Assembly (NCBI GenBank): GCA_946187025.1
Contig: CAMHPM010000067.1
Location: 1-7,479 of the forward strand
Length of the DNA stretch: 7,479 nt
Source: an uncultured Prevotellaceae bacterium
GTDB taxonomy: Bacteria > Bacteroidota > Bacteroidia > Bacteroidales > Bacteroidaceae
Direction of reading: 5' to 3'
Part shown: positions 1 to 6,549 of the stretch, piece after piece
Layout of the letters: each line of letters opens with the position of its first letter
How positions within the stretch are numbered: position 1 is the stretch's first letter
Position numbers and translations under genes: made by a program
The notes under the pieces: generated by a model
Databases searched by the model: none
Told to the model about the DNA's origin: nothing
What the model saw: only the letters and a program-made list of their open reading frames with translations

Positions 1-1
1 C

Positions 2-298
2 GAGCAGATGCCGACTTTTGGTGCAAGCGAAGCCGACCTATATGTATATATATCAGAACACCTGCATTATCCGGAATCGGCTATAGTCGATAGCATAGAG
101 GGTAGGGTGGTGGTATTGTTTGTGGTCGAGATGGATGGTAGCATAAGTCATGTAGATATTCGCCGATCACCCGATCCTCGCCTCTCGGCCGAGGCTATAC
201 GCTTCTTAAGTGAGATGCCGCCGTGGCATCCGGCACGCCGCCGCGGACAGATTGTCAGGTGTATGTATGCATTGCCGATAGTGTTCAGGTTAAATTAG
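2..298 (+). CDS. TonB C-terminal domain protein, 5' truncated by window edge
   Basis: The C-terminal domain of a TonB-type energy transducer, which carries proton-motive-force energy from the inner membrane to outer-membrane receptors. The reading frame is open to the left edge: codons for Glu and Gln precede the first ATG at 8, and EQMP is the usual lead-in to this domain, so the ATG is internal and the true start lies outside. Visible family features in order are YPESA, GRVVVLFVVEMDGSI, a DP-L--EA-R stretch, MPPWHPA, and the closing PIVFRL strand. The usual FPGG after MP is replaced by FGAS, which is odd. No membrane anchor or proline-rich linker is visible because the N-terminus is missing. 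It could be a stand-alone TonB or the tail of an M56/BlaR1-type peptidase, as both architectures occur in Bacteroidetes. It ends 53 bp before the receptor-like gene, in the same direction, so co-transcription is plausible. Confidence 0.85.
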   Translation, partial: EQMPTFGASEADLYVYISEHLHYPESAIVDSIEGRVVVLFVVEMDGSISHVDIRRSPDPRLSAEAIRFLSEMPPWHPARRRGQIVRCMYALPIVFRLN

Positions 299-351
299 TT
301 TTACTATGGCATAGAACCAAACCGTTTCCCCATACATAAATTCTTTTTTGC

Positions 352-3018
352 ATGATTATGAATAAAATCGTATTGTTCTGCACAACATTAGCTGTGCAGT
401 CCAGCCCCTCCCATGCCCAAACTGTAGTAGAAGGATTTGTCACCGACTCGCTTGGCCAGCCAGTCGAAGCCTATATCATGGCACAGCCACAAGGTGGTGG
501 CGGCATTCTTGCATGGGCTGATGCCGATCCTGAAGGCCATTATCGCATGAGTATTGTGTCGGATGCCGACACACTTATAGTCACTGCTGCAGGCATGGTC
601 ATAGGTCAACATGTCAGAAAAATAGTCAATCGTACCATTCGGCTCGACTTTGTTGTTCATCGGCAGTCGTTCGACATAAAGGAGGTAAGTGTGAAAGCCG
701 ATAAGATACGTCTGGATGGCGATACCCTGAGTTATAACGTAGCCGCTTACACAGAGCAAGGCGACCGTGTGATTGGCGATGTGCTGAAGCGTATGCCTGG
801 CATCGAAGTGGCCGACAACGGTACGATAAAGTACAACGGCAAGGCTATCAACAAGTTTTATGTCGAGGAGATGGACCTGCTGCAAGGGCGGTACGGCATC
901 GCTACCAACAACATCAACGCCGGCGATGTGGCTACCGTGCAGGTGTTGGAACACCATCAGCCTAAGAAGATGTTGCAGGGCAAGAGCATCACCGACGATG
1001 TGGCCATCAACCTGAAGCTGAAAGACTCGGCCAAAGGAACCGTGGCGGTGAACTCAATGCTGGGAGCGGGAGCAGAAAGGCACGCCCTGTGGGCAGCTGA
1101 ACTGGTGGGCATGTATTTCGGCAAGGCACGGCAGAACATGACCCTGTATAAAGGCAACAACACCGGCGACGATGTGTCGGCCGAACTTGCGTCGCACTAC
1201 GGCATCAACTCCGTGGGCCTCTATCCCTTCTGCCCCACGGGTGTCATAATGCCCGGCGGGTCGGGCCTGCCGCAGAAGCGCACGTTCGACAACCGCAGCC
1301 ACATAGTGAGCATGAACCACCTCAGGAAACTCAATGCCGACAAGGAGGTGACCTTCAACATAGGTTATTACACCGACCGCATCGGCCGCGAGGGCTTCAC
1401 GGAGAGCGACCAGTTTGTGAGCGAATCGCAGCGCCTGATTACTCAGGAAAGCATGACGAGCCGTACCACCCTGCACAACCTCTCGGCACAAGCCCGCTAC
1501 TGCAACAACTCGCCGACCGGCTTCATGGCCGATGTGATGCAAGTGGATGCAGGATGGAACACCGACCGTGTTGGCAGTTCCCTCTTCTCGTCGCTTACAG
1601 GACAGACACCTGCCGATTATGGGTCATCTGTCATCAGCCAGCACTTCCATCGCCCCACATTTTCCATCACCAACACCATCAACACCACGCAAAACATTGG
1701 TCGCAACACCTTCGACCTCCACTTCTCGGCAGGATATGCACATCGGCCCAACACCCTGAGCGTAGGCATCGATTCACTGCTGCAAGGCACGTCGGCCAGA
1801 TACCAACAAGATGTGAACTCGCACCATATAGCCGGCCGTTTCAACACCAGCTACAACATACGCGTGGGCGACTTCTTCAAGTTCAACTACGGCATCAGCG
1901 CAACCGCCAACCTGCATGGCATAGAGACTGATTTAGCAGGATGGGCTTCTGTCTCTCAGCTCAATTCCCTGTGGTATAACACCTATTCGCTCTCGCTCGG
2001 TCAGAGCTATAAGTATGAGCGTGGTGTCCTGCGTGCCACGTTGGGTCTGCCCCTCAACCTCTACATTCAAAGCCTCGACGACCACATACGCCACGACCGC
2101 CACAGCTATACCCACTTGCTTTTCTTCCCGTCGCTGTCGTTATCGTGGGATGTGATGCGCGACGTATATCTCACGGCAGGTGCCGACTATTCGAAGACGG
2201 TGGGCGACCCGGGCGGCATATACTCAGGATATATCATGTCGAACTACCGTACGTTCCAACGATCGTATGTAGAGCAGCTGTCGGAAACCAAGAACTACGG
2301 AGCCAACCTCTCGCTTCGCTATCGCAGTGCCCTCCATGCCCTCTTTGCCAACATGGCGTTCAGCTACCGCCGCACTCGCGACAACCAGATCTACGGCTAT
2401 AGCTACGAGGGTGCCACCAGTGTGGTTCAAGCCTTCGACCAACCCACCACCAGCGACAGCTACAGCATCAGCACTGAGGCGAGCAAGGGCTTCGACTTCA
2501 TGCGCTCCACCTTCCGCATCTTTGCCAACTACAGCCTTGGCGAGAGCGAACGCCTCATTGCCGACAACATCTACAAGTATCGTACCACCAACCTCAACTA
2601 CGGCGGCAACCTCTCGTTCAGTCCCACAGGGTGGATGGGCATCATGTACAGCAGCGGATTCAGCCGCAGCCAAAGCAAGAACCGCTCGCAAGATGATGCA
2701 ATGACAGATGGCGCGACAGTTGTGCGTAGCAACACCCAACGCCTCTCGATGAGCCTCTATCCCACCAAGACACTCACCATGACCCTCTCGGCCGAAGACA
2801 ACTACAACAACCTCACAGCCGAGAACCGCCATGCGTGGTTTGGCGATGTATCGGCCAAATTGAAGCTGAAGCACATCGACCTCGAACTCCAGATGAACAA
2901 CCTCTTCAATCAGCGACGTTACACCCGAGTCGCCTACAGCGGCCTCGATATCTACACCCAGACCTCGCAGCTGCGACAGCGCAGTGCCGTCCTCAGCGTG
3001 AGGTTCAAGCTATTGTAA
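352..3018 (+). CDS. TonB-dependent receptor-like outer-membrane protein (GLPGLI-associated type)
   Basis: An 888-residue exported beta-barrel protein. Residues 1-22 look like a signal peptide with cleavage in SHA|QT. Residues 24-105 form a carboxypeptidase-regulatory-like beta-sandwich (VVEGFVTDSLGQPVEA at its start). Residues about 117-228 are a plug-like domain with GDTLSYNV, GDVLKRMPGIEV, IKYNGKAINKFYVE and the EHHQP segment. The remainder alternates aromatic and polar residues in barrel-strand style up to the C-terminal SVRFKLL. This architecture belongs to the Bacteroidetes receptor-like family often encoded beside GLPGLI proteins; here three follow. It is not a standard SusC: no SusD-like gene follows. 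A TonB box is not obvious, so TonB dependence is inferred from the upstream TonB domain. Start 352 (MIMNK) or 358 (MNK) are both possible; 358 gives a more usual signal peptide. The first few hundred bases look more AT-rich than the barrel part. The substrate is unknown. Confidence 0.88.
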   Translation: MIMNKIVLFCTTLAVQSSPSHAQTVVEGFVTDSLGQPVEAYIMAQPQGGGGILAWADADPEGHYRMSIVSDADTLIVTAAGMVIGQHVRKIVNRTIRLDFVVHRQSFDIKEVSVKADKIRLDGDTLSYNVAAYTEQGDRVIGDVLKRMPGIEVADNGTIKYNGKAINKFYVEEMDLLQGRYGIATNNINAGDVATVQVLEHHQPKKMLQGKSITDDVAINLKLKDSAKGTVAVNSMLGAGAERHALWAAELVGMYFGKARQNMTLYKGNNTGDDVSAELASHYGINSVGLYPFCPTGVIMPGGSGLPQKRTFDNRSHIVSMNHLRKLNADKEVTFNIGYYTDRIGREGFTESDQFVSESQRLITQESMTSRTTLHNLSAQARYCNNSPTGFMADVMQVDAGWNTDRVGSSLFSSLTGQTPADYGSSVISQHFHRPTFSITNTINTTQNIGRNTFDLHFSAGYAHRPNTLSVGIDSLLQGTSARYQQDVNSHHIAGRFNTSYNIRVGDFFKFNYGISATANLHGIETDLAGWASVSQLNSLWYNTYSLSLGQSYKYERGVLRATLGLPLNLYIQSLDDHIRHDRHSYTHLLFFPSLSLSWDVMRDVYLTAGADYSKTVGDPGGIYSGYIMSNYRTFQRSYVEQLSETKNYGANLSLRYRSALHALFANMAFSYRRTRDNQIYGYSYEGATSVVQAFDQPTTSDSYSISTEASKGFDFMRSTFRIFANYSLGESERLIADNIYKYRTTNLNYGGNLSFSPTGWMGIMYSSGFSRSQSKNRSQDDAMTDGATVVRSNTQRLSMSLYPTKTLTMTLSAEDNYNNLTAENRHAWFGDVSAKLKLKHIDLELQMNNLFNQRRYTRVAYSGLDIYTQTSQLRQRSAVLSVRFKLL

Positions 3019-3062
3019 AATGCTTTCGACTCTATCCGTATAACAACTAAATAACAAACACT

Positions 3063-3953
3063 ATGAAACAAATTATCCTTTTCCTCGTCCTGCTCCTCTC
3101 GTTGCAGCCGATGTATTCACAACGGAAAGAAGCAGGTATCATAATCCTCGATCGCTATCATCTCGGAAAGGCCACTGTAGTCGATTCCAGCGATGTGAGG
3201 GTTTATTATGCCCTGAATGCCGACTCGCTCGATAATAAGGACACGTATGTCGATATGCGGGTGTTGGAAGTAGGGCTGCGTATCACCAAGTGTAGCAGCG
3301 AGTTCATACGCGAAGGCGAGGCACATCAGAAGGAGGTGCTGAAAACATGGAAGAACCTGCATCCTAATGCCGACGGGCTGCCGCGCGCTCATCCCATCCA
3401 CGGAATACGACAAGACTATTGGAACGAAATCCAATATACCGACATCTATATCGAAGGGCAGACAGCTACCGAGTATCATGTGATGCCTCATGGCTTTCAG
3501 GGCGAGTGCGGATATGTAGTCAGTCAGTATCCCTCACAGAAGTGGGAACTCTCAACCGAAACGACCACCATACTCGGCCATAAATGCCAGCGCGCCACAT
3601 GTCACTGGCACGGCCGCGACTTCATTGCATGGTTCGCTCCCGACATCCCCATCCGTCGCGGTCCGTGGCTCTTCGGCGGTTTGCCAGGACTTATACTGAA
3701 AGTTTACGACAAAGACCGCTTCTACACCTTCGAGGCCGTGGGTATCGAACGCAGCAAGCAACCCATCGTCCGCTATGCCTACGATGGCTATCGCAAGGCA
3801 AACCGCGAACGCTACCTGCGACTGAACCGTGAGCTGAATGCAGAATACATGAACACCATGGGCCGCATGGGTGGCAAGATGCAAAATGCAGCAGGCGAGT
3901 GGGTCAGTGCCACAGGACCTGTGATACCGTACGAACCATTAGAAAAAGAATAA
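3063..3953 (+). CDS. GLPGLI family protein, paralog 1
   Basis: A 296-residue secreted protein of the GLPGLI family (TIGR01200), a Bacteroidetes family of unknown biochemical function named for its best-conserved motif. A signal peptide with a leucine-rich core covers about residues 1-19, with cleavage in YS|Q. The family core runs from LGHKC (171-175) through a second Cys at 180 (C-x4-C), HGRDFIAWFAPDIPIRRGPW, and GLPGLI at 206-211, then LKVYDKD and FEAVGIE. The C-terminal tail is YEPLEKE, matching tails in the two paralogs downstream. The protein has no enzyme motif I recognise. It starts 44 bp after the receptor-like gene and ends 13 bp before paralog 2, so it is most likely in one operon. 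The leader is A-rich (aataacaaacact) with no Shine-Dalgarno sequence, which is usual for the phylum. Envelope location, periplasm or outer-membrane inner face, is inferred from the signal peptide and the neighbour. Confidence 0.93.
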   Translation: MKQIILFLVLLLSLQPMYSQRKEAGIIILDRYHLGKATVVDSSDVRVYYALNADSLDNKDTYVDMRVLEVGLRITKCSSEFIREGEAHQKEVLKTWKNLHPNADGLPRAHPIHGIRQDYWNEIQYTDIYIEGQTATEYHVMPHGFQGECGYVVSQYPSQKWELSTETTTILGHKCQRATCHWHGRDFIAWFAPDIPIRRGPWLFGGLPGLILKVYDKDRFYTFEAVGIERSKQPIVRYAYDGYRKANRERYLRLNRELNAEYMNTMGRMGGKMQNAAGEWVSATGPVIPYEPLEKE

Positions 3954-3966
3954 TACTCAGTTAACC

Positions 3967-4884
3967 ATGGATAAAAGAATCATTAATCTCATTGCCGCAG
4001 CTGCTGTATGCACTGTAGCAAATGCTCAACCAAAGAATGGTGGGCGTTGTCCGGCACCTTTTTATTCCAGGGATTTCTCGAAGATGGAAGTGCTCGATAC
4101 CACACAAGTGCGGGTTCGCTATGCTTTTTGTGCCGAACGTATCGACGACCCAAAGACATACATCGACCTGCAACGACTCGATGTGGGACAACGTGTGGTG
4201 AAGTATTACAGCGAGTTTGTATATCAGAGCGACTCGCTCCGCACAAAGTATGCCAAGGAACACCCCAATGCCCAGGCTGCACCTTCGTGGATGGGTGTGA
4301 TGAGCAGGGACTATGACCAATGGAGCGAATATGAATGGAGCGACTTCTTCTTCGAAAACGGCCAGCTGACGGAATACAGCCAGATGCCGCAGTGGCTGCA
4401 CAAAGACAACTCGTGGTACACCGAACCGGCACCAAGGCAGGCATGGAAGCTAAGCGCCATTGCGACTTCAACCGAAGGAACTGAGACTCAAACCATCCTC
4501 GGACATAAATGCCAGCGTGCCACATGCCGCTTCCGTGGCCGCGACTTCGTGGCGTGGTTCGCTCCCGATATCCCCGTGAGGTGCGGGCCGTGGAAGTTCC
4601 AGGGGCTACCGGGGCTTATACTGAAGGTCTATGATACAGATGGTTTATACAGCTTCGAAGCAGTAGGAATTGAGACGCGGCCACATCCCATAACACGTTT
4701 CATGGAGTACAAGAACTACCATCGCTCCACTCGCGAACGTGTGTGGAAAATGCAACGTCAGTATCACGAGAACTGGTTTAAGGCAGTCGATTATCATAAG
4801 GGACATGTCGATTCGGCCGGTAATATCGTGGACGACGGACCGAAGAGCGTATTTACAAAATACAATCCGCTGGAGCTGGAGTAG
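3967..4884 (+). CDS. GLPGLI family protein, paralog 2
   Basis: A 305-residue secreted paralog of the preceding gene. The signal peptide is residues 1-20 (MDKRIINLIAAAAVCTVANA), followed by Gln21. The conserved core starts with LGHKC (178-182), has the second Cys at 187, then GRDFVAWFAPDIPVRCGPW and FQGLPGLI, with GLPGLI at 213-218. LKVYDTD and FEAVGIE follow. The tail is YNPLELE. It differs from its neighbours in having Cys206 in place of Arg (VRCGPW), Gln212 in place of the first Gly of the GGLPGLI run, and an extra stretch of about ten residues before the core (TSTEGTETQ). The N-terminal half is alignable but much more divergent than the core, with a shared YxFCAERIDD-like region and EYxWSDxFFE. 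Only 13 bp separate it from paralog 1, indicating co-transcription. Function is unknown. Confidence 0.93.
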   Translation: MDKRIINLIAAAAVCTVANAQPKNGGRCPAPFYSRDFSKMEVLDTTQVRVRYAFCAERIDDPKTYIDLQRLDVGQRVVKYYSEFVYQSDSLRTKYAKEHPNAQAAPSWMGVMSRDYDQWSEYEWSDFFFENGQLTEYSQMPQWLHKDNSWYTEPAPRQAWKLSAIATSTEGTETQTILGHKCQRATCRFRGRDFVAWFAPDIPVRCGPWKFQGLPGLILKVYDTDGLYSFEAVGIETRPHPITRFMEYKNYHRSTRERVWKMQRQYHENWFKAVDYHKGHVDSAGNIVDDGPKSVFTKYNPLELE

Positions 4885-4905
4885 AGAGTGGGGGAAGTGA
4901 TAATT

Positions 4906-4938
4906 AGTTCTTAAGTTTTTGAGTTTTTAAGTTTTTAA
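4906..4938 (+). repeat. Inverted octamer array (left arm of repeat hairpin)
   Basis: Four octamers in the opposite orientation to the large array that follows: GTTCTTAA, GTTTTTGA, GTTTTTAA, GTTTTTAA from 4907 to 4938. Bases 4906-4925 are the perfect 20-base reverse complement of 4998-5017. Counted against the nearest four direct units (4945-4976), 27 of 32 positions pair when G-U is allowed, with a 6-base loop (4939-4944, ggtctc). The arm lies 21 bp after the stop of GLPGLI paralog 2, so the transcript through this gap should fold into a long hairpin that can slide between several registers. Confidence 0.93.
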
Positions 4939-4944
4939 GGTCTC

Positions 4945-5088
4945 TCAAGAACTCAAAAACTCAAGAACTCAAAACCTCAAGAACTCAAAACCTCAAGAAC
5001 TCAAAAACTTAAGAACTCAAAACCTCAAGAACTCAAAACCTCAAGAACTCAAAACCTCAAGAACTCAAGAACTCAAAAACTTAAAAAA
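4945..5088 (+). repeat. 18-copy direct 8-bp tandem repeat upstream of GLPGLI paralog 3
   Basis: Eighteen uninterrupted octamers with consensus TCAARAMC. Most alternate TCAAGAAC with TCAAAACC or TCAAAAAC, giving a higher-order 16-bp period. TTAAGAAC at 5009 and the last unit TTAAAAAA at 5081 vary, and one TCAAGAAC TCAAGAAC doublet (5057-5072) breaks the alternation. The array ends two bases before the ATG of paralog 3 at 5091, so it supplies the entire leader and ribosome-binding region of that gene. It carries no spacers and no likely coding frame: the frame of the downstream gene meets TAA at 5082-5084. Gain or loss of units by slippage would change the distance and hairpin options between paralogs 2 and 3 without altering any protein. 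Similar AT-rich short repeats occur between genes in Prevotella-like genomes; whether this exact unit is family-wide I cannot tell. Confidence 0.96.
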
Positions 5089-5090
5089 CG

Positions 5091-5972
5091 ATGAACAAGA
5101 GAATGACAATTGTTTTTGTCCTTGCAACGTTGTGTGTTGCGATGAACGGACAACAGAAGCAGAGCGGAGCCAAGGCTTCGGGCTCTCACAATACGGTGGT
5201 TCGCCGCAAGGCGATAGACACAGCCAACATGCGGATACTCTATGCATGGAGTGCTACCGACATAAGTAACGACAGCACTTATCTCGATCTCGGTCAGTTG
5301 CAGATAGGTAGTCGGGTGATGAAGTATTGCAGCCTGTTTCGCGAACAGGCCGACGATGAGCGGGTGAAGTGGCACAAGCAGAACCCGAAAGCCAGCGGTG
5401 TGCCAAACGGCTCGTGGTGGATGAAGGGGCGCAAGCCGGATATATGGAGCGAATACCAATACTCGCAACTCTACTTCCGTGGCGACACGCTCGACGAATG
5501 GGCTATGATGCCTATGGGACAGGAGTGGCCGCAACGCTACACCGAGGTGATGCAGCCGATGAAGTGGGCTCTACATGCTGAAACTCGCACCATCATTGGC
5601 CATAAATGCCAGCGTGCCACATGCCACTGGCGCGGTCGTGACTACGAGGCATGGTTTGCGCCCGATATACCGATAAGGCGCGGACCGTGGAAGTTTGGCG
5701 GTCTGCCGGGGCTTATACTGAAGATATACGATACGCGCCATCTCTATACCTTCGAGGCAGTTGGCATTGAGAAAGGAAGGTTCCCCGTATGGCAGTATCC
5801 GGAGGATGAGTTTAAGAAATCTTCGCGTCAACACACGTGGAAGTTACAGGTGGCATTCAACCGCAACTACCAGCTCACTGCCGGCATACGAGAGTACGAC
5901 CCAAGTGCCCCAAACTTCATGGGCGCACCTAAGTCGAGCCCTCATCCGTACGACCCAATGGAACTGGAGTAG
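5091..5972 (+). CDS. GLPGLI family protein, paralog 3
   Basis: A 293-residue secreted paralog. A signal peptide covers about residues 1-20 (MNKRMTIVFVLATLCVAMNG), followed by Gln21. The core has IGHKC (169-173), the second Cys at 178, WRGRDYEAWFAPDIPIRRGPW, and GGLPGLI with GLPGLI at 204-209, then LKIYDTR and FEAVGIE. The tail is YDPMELE. The 5091 start is fixed by an in-frame TAA nine bases upstream; the second Met (residue 5) would shorten the basic N-region and is less likely. Its leader is formed by the octamer array, so its expression could be set apart from paralogs 1 and 2 even if it shares their transcript. It is the last gene of the + strand run; a terminator follows about 100 bp downstream. 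Function is unknown, presumably the same kind of envelope role as its paralogs. Confidence 0.93.
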   Translation: MNKRMTIVFVLATLCVAMNGQQKQSGAKASGSHNTVVRRKAIDTANMRILYAWSATDISNDSTYLDLGQLQIGSRVMKYCSLFREQADDERVKWHKQNPKASGVPNGSWWMKGRKPDIWSEYQYSQLYFRGDTLDEWAMMPMGQEWPQRYTEVMQPMKWALHAETRTIIGHKCQRATCHWRGRDYEAWFAPDIPIRRGPWKFGGLPGLILKIYDTRHLYTFEAVGIEKGRFPVWQYPEDEFKKSSRQHTWKLQVAFNRNYQLTAGIREYDPSAPNFMGAPKSSPHPYDPMELE

Positions 5973-6039
5973 GGAAACATCCCCTCCTAAAATCAATAGT
6001 AATTTTTTTGTTCTAAGTAAAGACCTATAGGTACTGTTG

Positions 6040-6066
6040 GCTTCTGCGTCGCGATGATGCGGAGGT
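6040..6066 (+). other. Wobble-rich hairpin upstream of terminator (possible RNA structure)
   Basis: Bases 6041-6050 (cttctgcgtc) pair with 6056-6065 (gatgcggagg) over ten positions, seven Watson-Crick and three G-U, around a 5-base loop; 6040-6066 adds a G-U. Because the wobbles work only in the + strand transcript, this favours RNA structure on that strand. It sits two bases before the terminator stem. A perfect 10-bp palindrome (ACCTATAGGT, 6023-6032) lies just upstream. It may be part of the 3' UTR of the GLPGLI operon or of a short independent RNA; chance folding is possible. Confidence 0.35.
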
Positions 6067-6068
6067 GG

Positions 6069-6111
6069 AGCCCCTCTATGCTTTGACGGCATGAAGGGGC
6101 TTTTATCTTTT
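6069..6111 (+). terminator. Rho-independent terminator of the GLPGLI operon
   Basis: AGCCCCT (6069-6075) pairs with AGGGGCT (6095-6101), and ATGC (6078-6081) with GCAT (6089-6092), separated by one mismatch and one G-U pair, around a 7-base loop. A T-rich tail, TTTTATCTTTT, follows at 6101-6111. Only the + strand version has the T tract, so it ends the rightward operon rather than folB, which approaches from the other side. Confidence 0.78.
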
Positions 6112-6113
6112 CA

Positions 6114-6148
6114 TCTCCCCCCTCGCACTCCACCAGGGGAGAGAGGGG
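6114..6148. repeat. C/G-rich inverted repeat in the convergent intergenic region
   Basis: TCTCCCC (6114-6120) is the perfect reverse complement of GGGGAGA (6136-6142), with a 15-base loop; alternatively CCCCTC (6119-6124) can pair with GAGGGG (6143-6148). It lies between the + strand terminator and the folB stop codon. Read on the - strand it could form a 3' hairpin after folB, but no T tract follows, so I do not call it a terminator. It resembles C/G-rich intergenic repeats seen in Bacteroidetes, an impression I cannot verify here. Confidence 0.45.
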
Positions 6149-6195
6149 AACTCCATCCCAAGGGGTATTATCCATTCCTCTATATTCCTTTTTGT

Positions 6196-6549
6196 TCATC
6201 GCGTCGCTTCCATCTCAACTCCGCAGCCGTCGCAGTCGGCACCGATGGGTGGGTTGGACTTGAGGATGGAGATGAAGACGGAGTCTATGACGGGGTACTG
6301 GCTGAGCAGTCGGCGGGTGATGCGGCCGCACACGTGTTCGATGAGTTGTGACCGTATGGACATCTCTTGGCATACGAGTTGATAGACGTCGGCATAGCTC
6401 ACTGTGTGGGCGAGTTGGTCGGTGACGGTGGCTTGCTCGTCGTGAAGGGTGAGACGGAGGTTGACTATATACCAGTCGCCCACCGTCTCTTCCCCAGGCA
6501 TGACGCCGTGGTAGGCGTAGATGCGCAGGTTGTTCAGTACTATCCGCAT
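6196..6549 (-). CDS. folB: Dihydroneopterin aldolase
   Basis: FolB converts 7,8-dihydroneopterin to 6-hydroxymethyl-7,8-dihydropterin and glycolaldehyde in cytoplasmic folate synthesis. The 117 residues are close to the family's usual 115-125. The protein starts MRIVLNNLRIYAYHGV, with the hallmark YHGVMPGEE (13-21), whose Glu matches the family's conserved glutamate. Tyr52 in VSYADV, Glu71 in LIEHVC and Lys97 in LKSNPPIG match the pterin-binding and catalytic positions of known FolB enzymes. I chose the ATG at 6549; a frame extension to 6624 only adds residues antisense-like in composition that overlap the nrdJ 3' end. With this start, folB overlaps nrdJ by 10 bp (ATGCGGATAG contains both the folB ATG and the nrdJ TAG), so translational coupling is likely. 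The C-terminal DCDGCGVEME is slightly Cys-rich but otherwise normal. Confidence 0.94.
   Translation of the reverse strand: MRIVLNNLRIYAYHGVMPGEETVGDWYIVNLRLTLHDEQATVTDQLAHTVSYADVYQLVCQEMSIRSQLIEHVCGRITRRLLSQYPVIDSVFISILKSNPPIGADCDGCGVEMEATR

Noticed and set aside
1054..1542. 162-codon open frame on the - strand inside the receptor gene
   Set aside because: Antisense shadow of the receptor barrel; His/Arg/Ala-rich composition and no recognisable domain.
2224..2874. 216-codon open frame on the - strand inside the receptor gene
   Set aside because: It lies wholly opposite a well-supported coding region, is rich in Val/Ala/Glu as expected from antisense of GC-rich codons, and has no family resemblance.
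352..3018. SusC-type starch/glycan receptor of a polysaccharide utilisation locus
   Set aside because: No SusD-like lipoprotein or glycoside hydrolase is nearby, and the plug sequence (GDVLKRMPGIEV, EHHQP) matches the GLPGLI-associated receptor type instead.
4945..5088. CRISPR array
   Set aside because: The units are 8 bp, back to back, with no unique spacers and no cas genes in the window.
6000..6010. Bacteroidetes -7 promoter element (TAnnTTTG) in taatttttttg
   Set aside because: The distance between TA and TTTG is three bases too long, and no convincing -33 TTG is placed upstream.
6114..6148. Terminator for folB on the - strand
   Set aside because: A stem exists but no T tract follows it in the folB direction; it is listed only as an inverted repeat.
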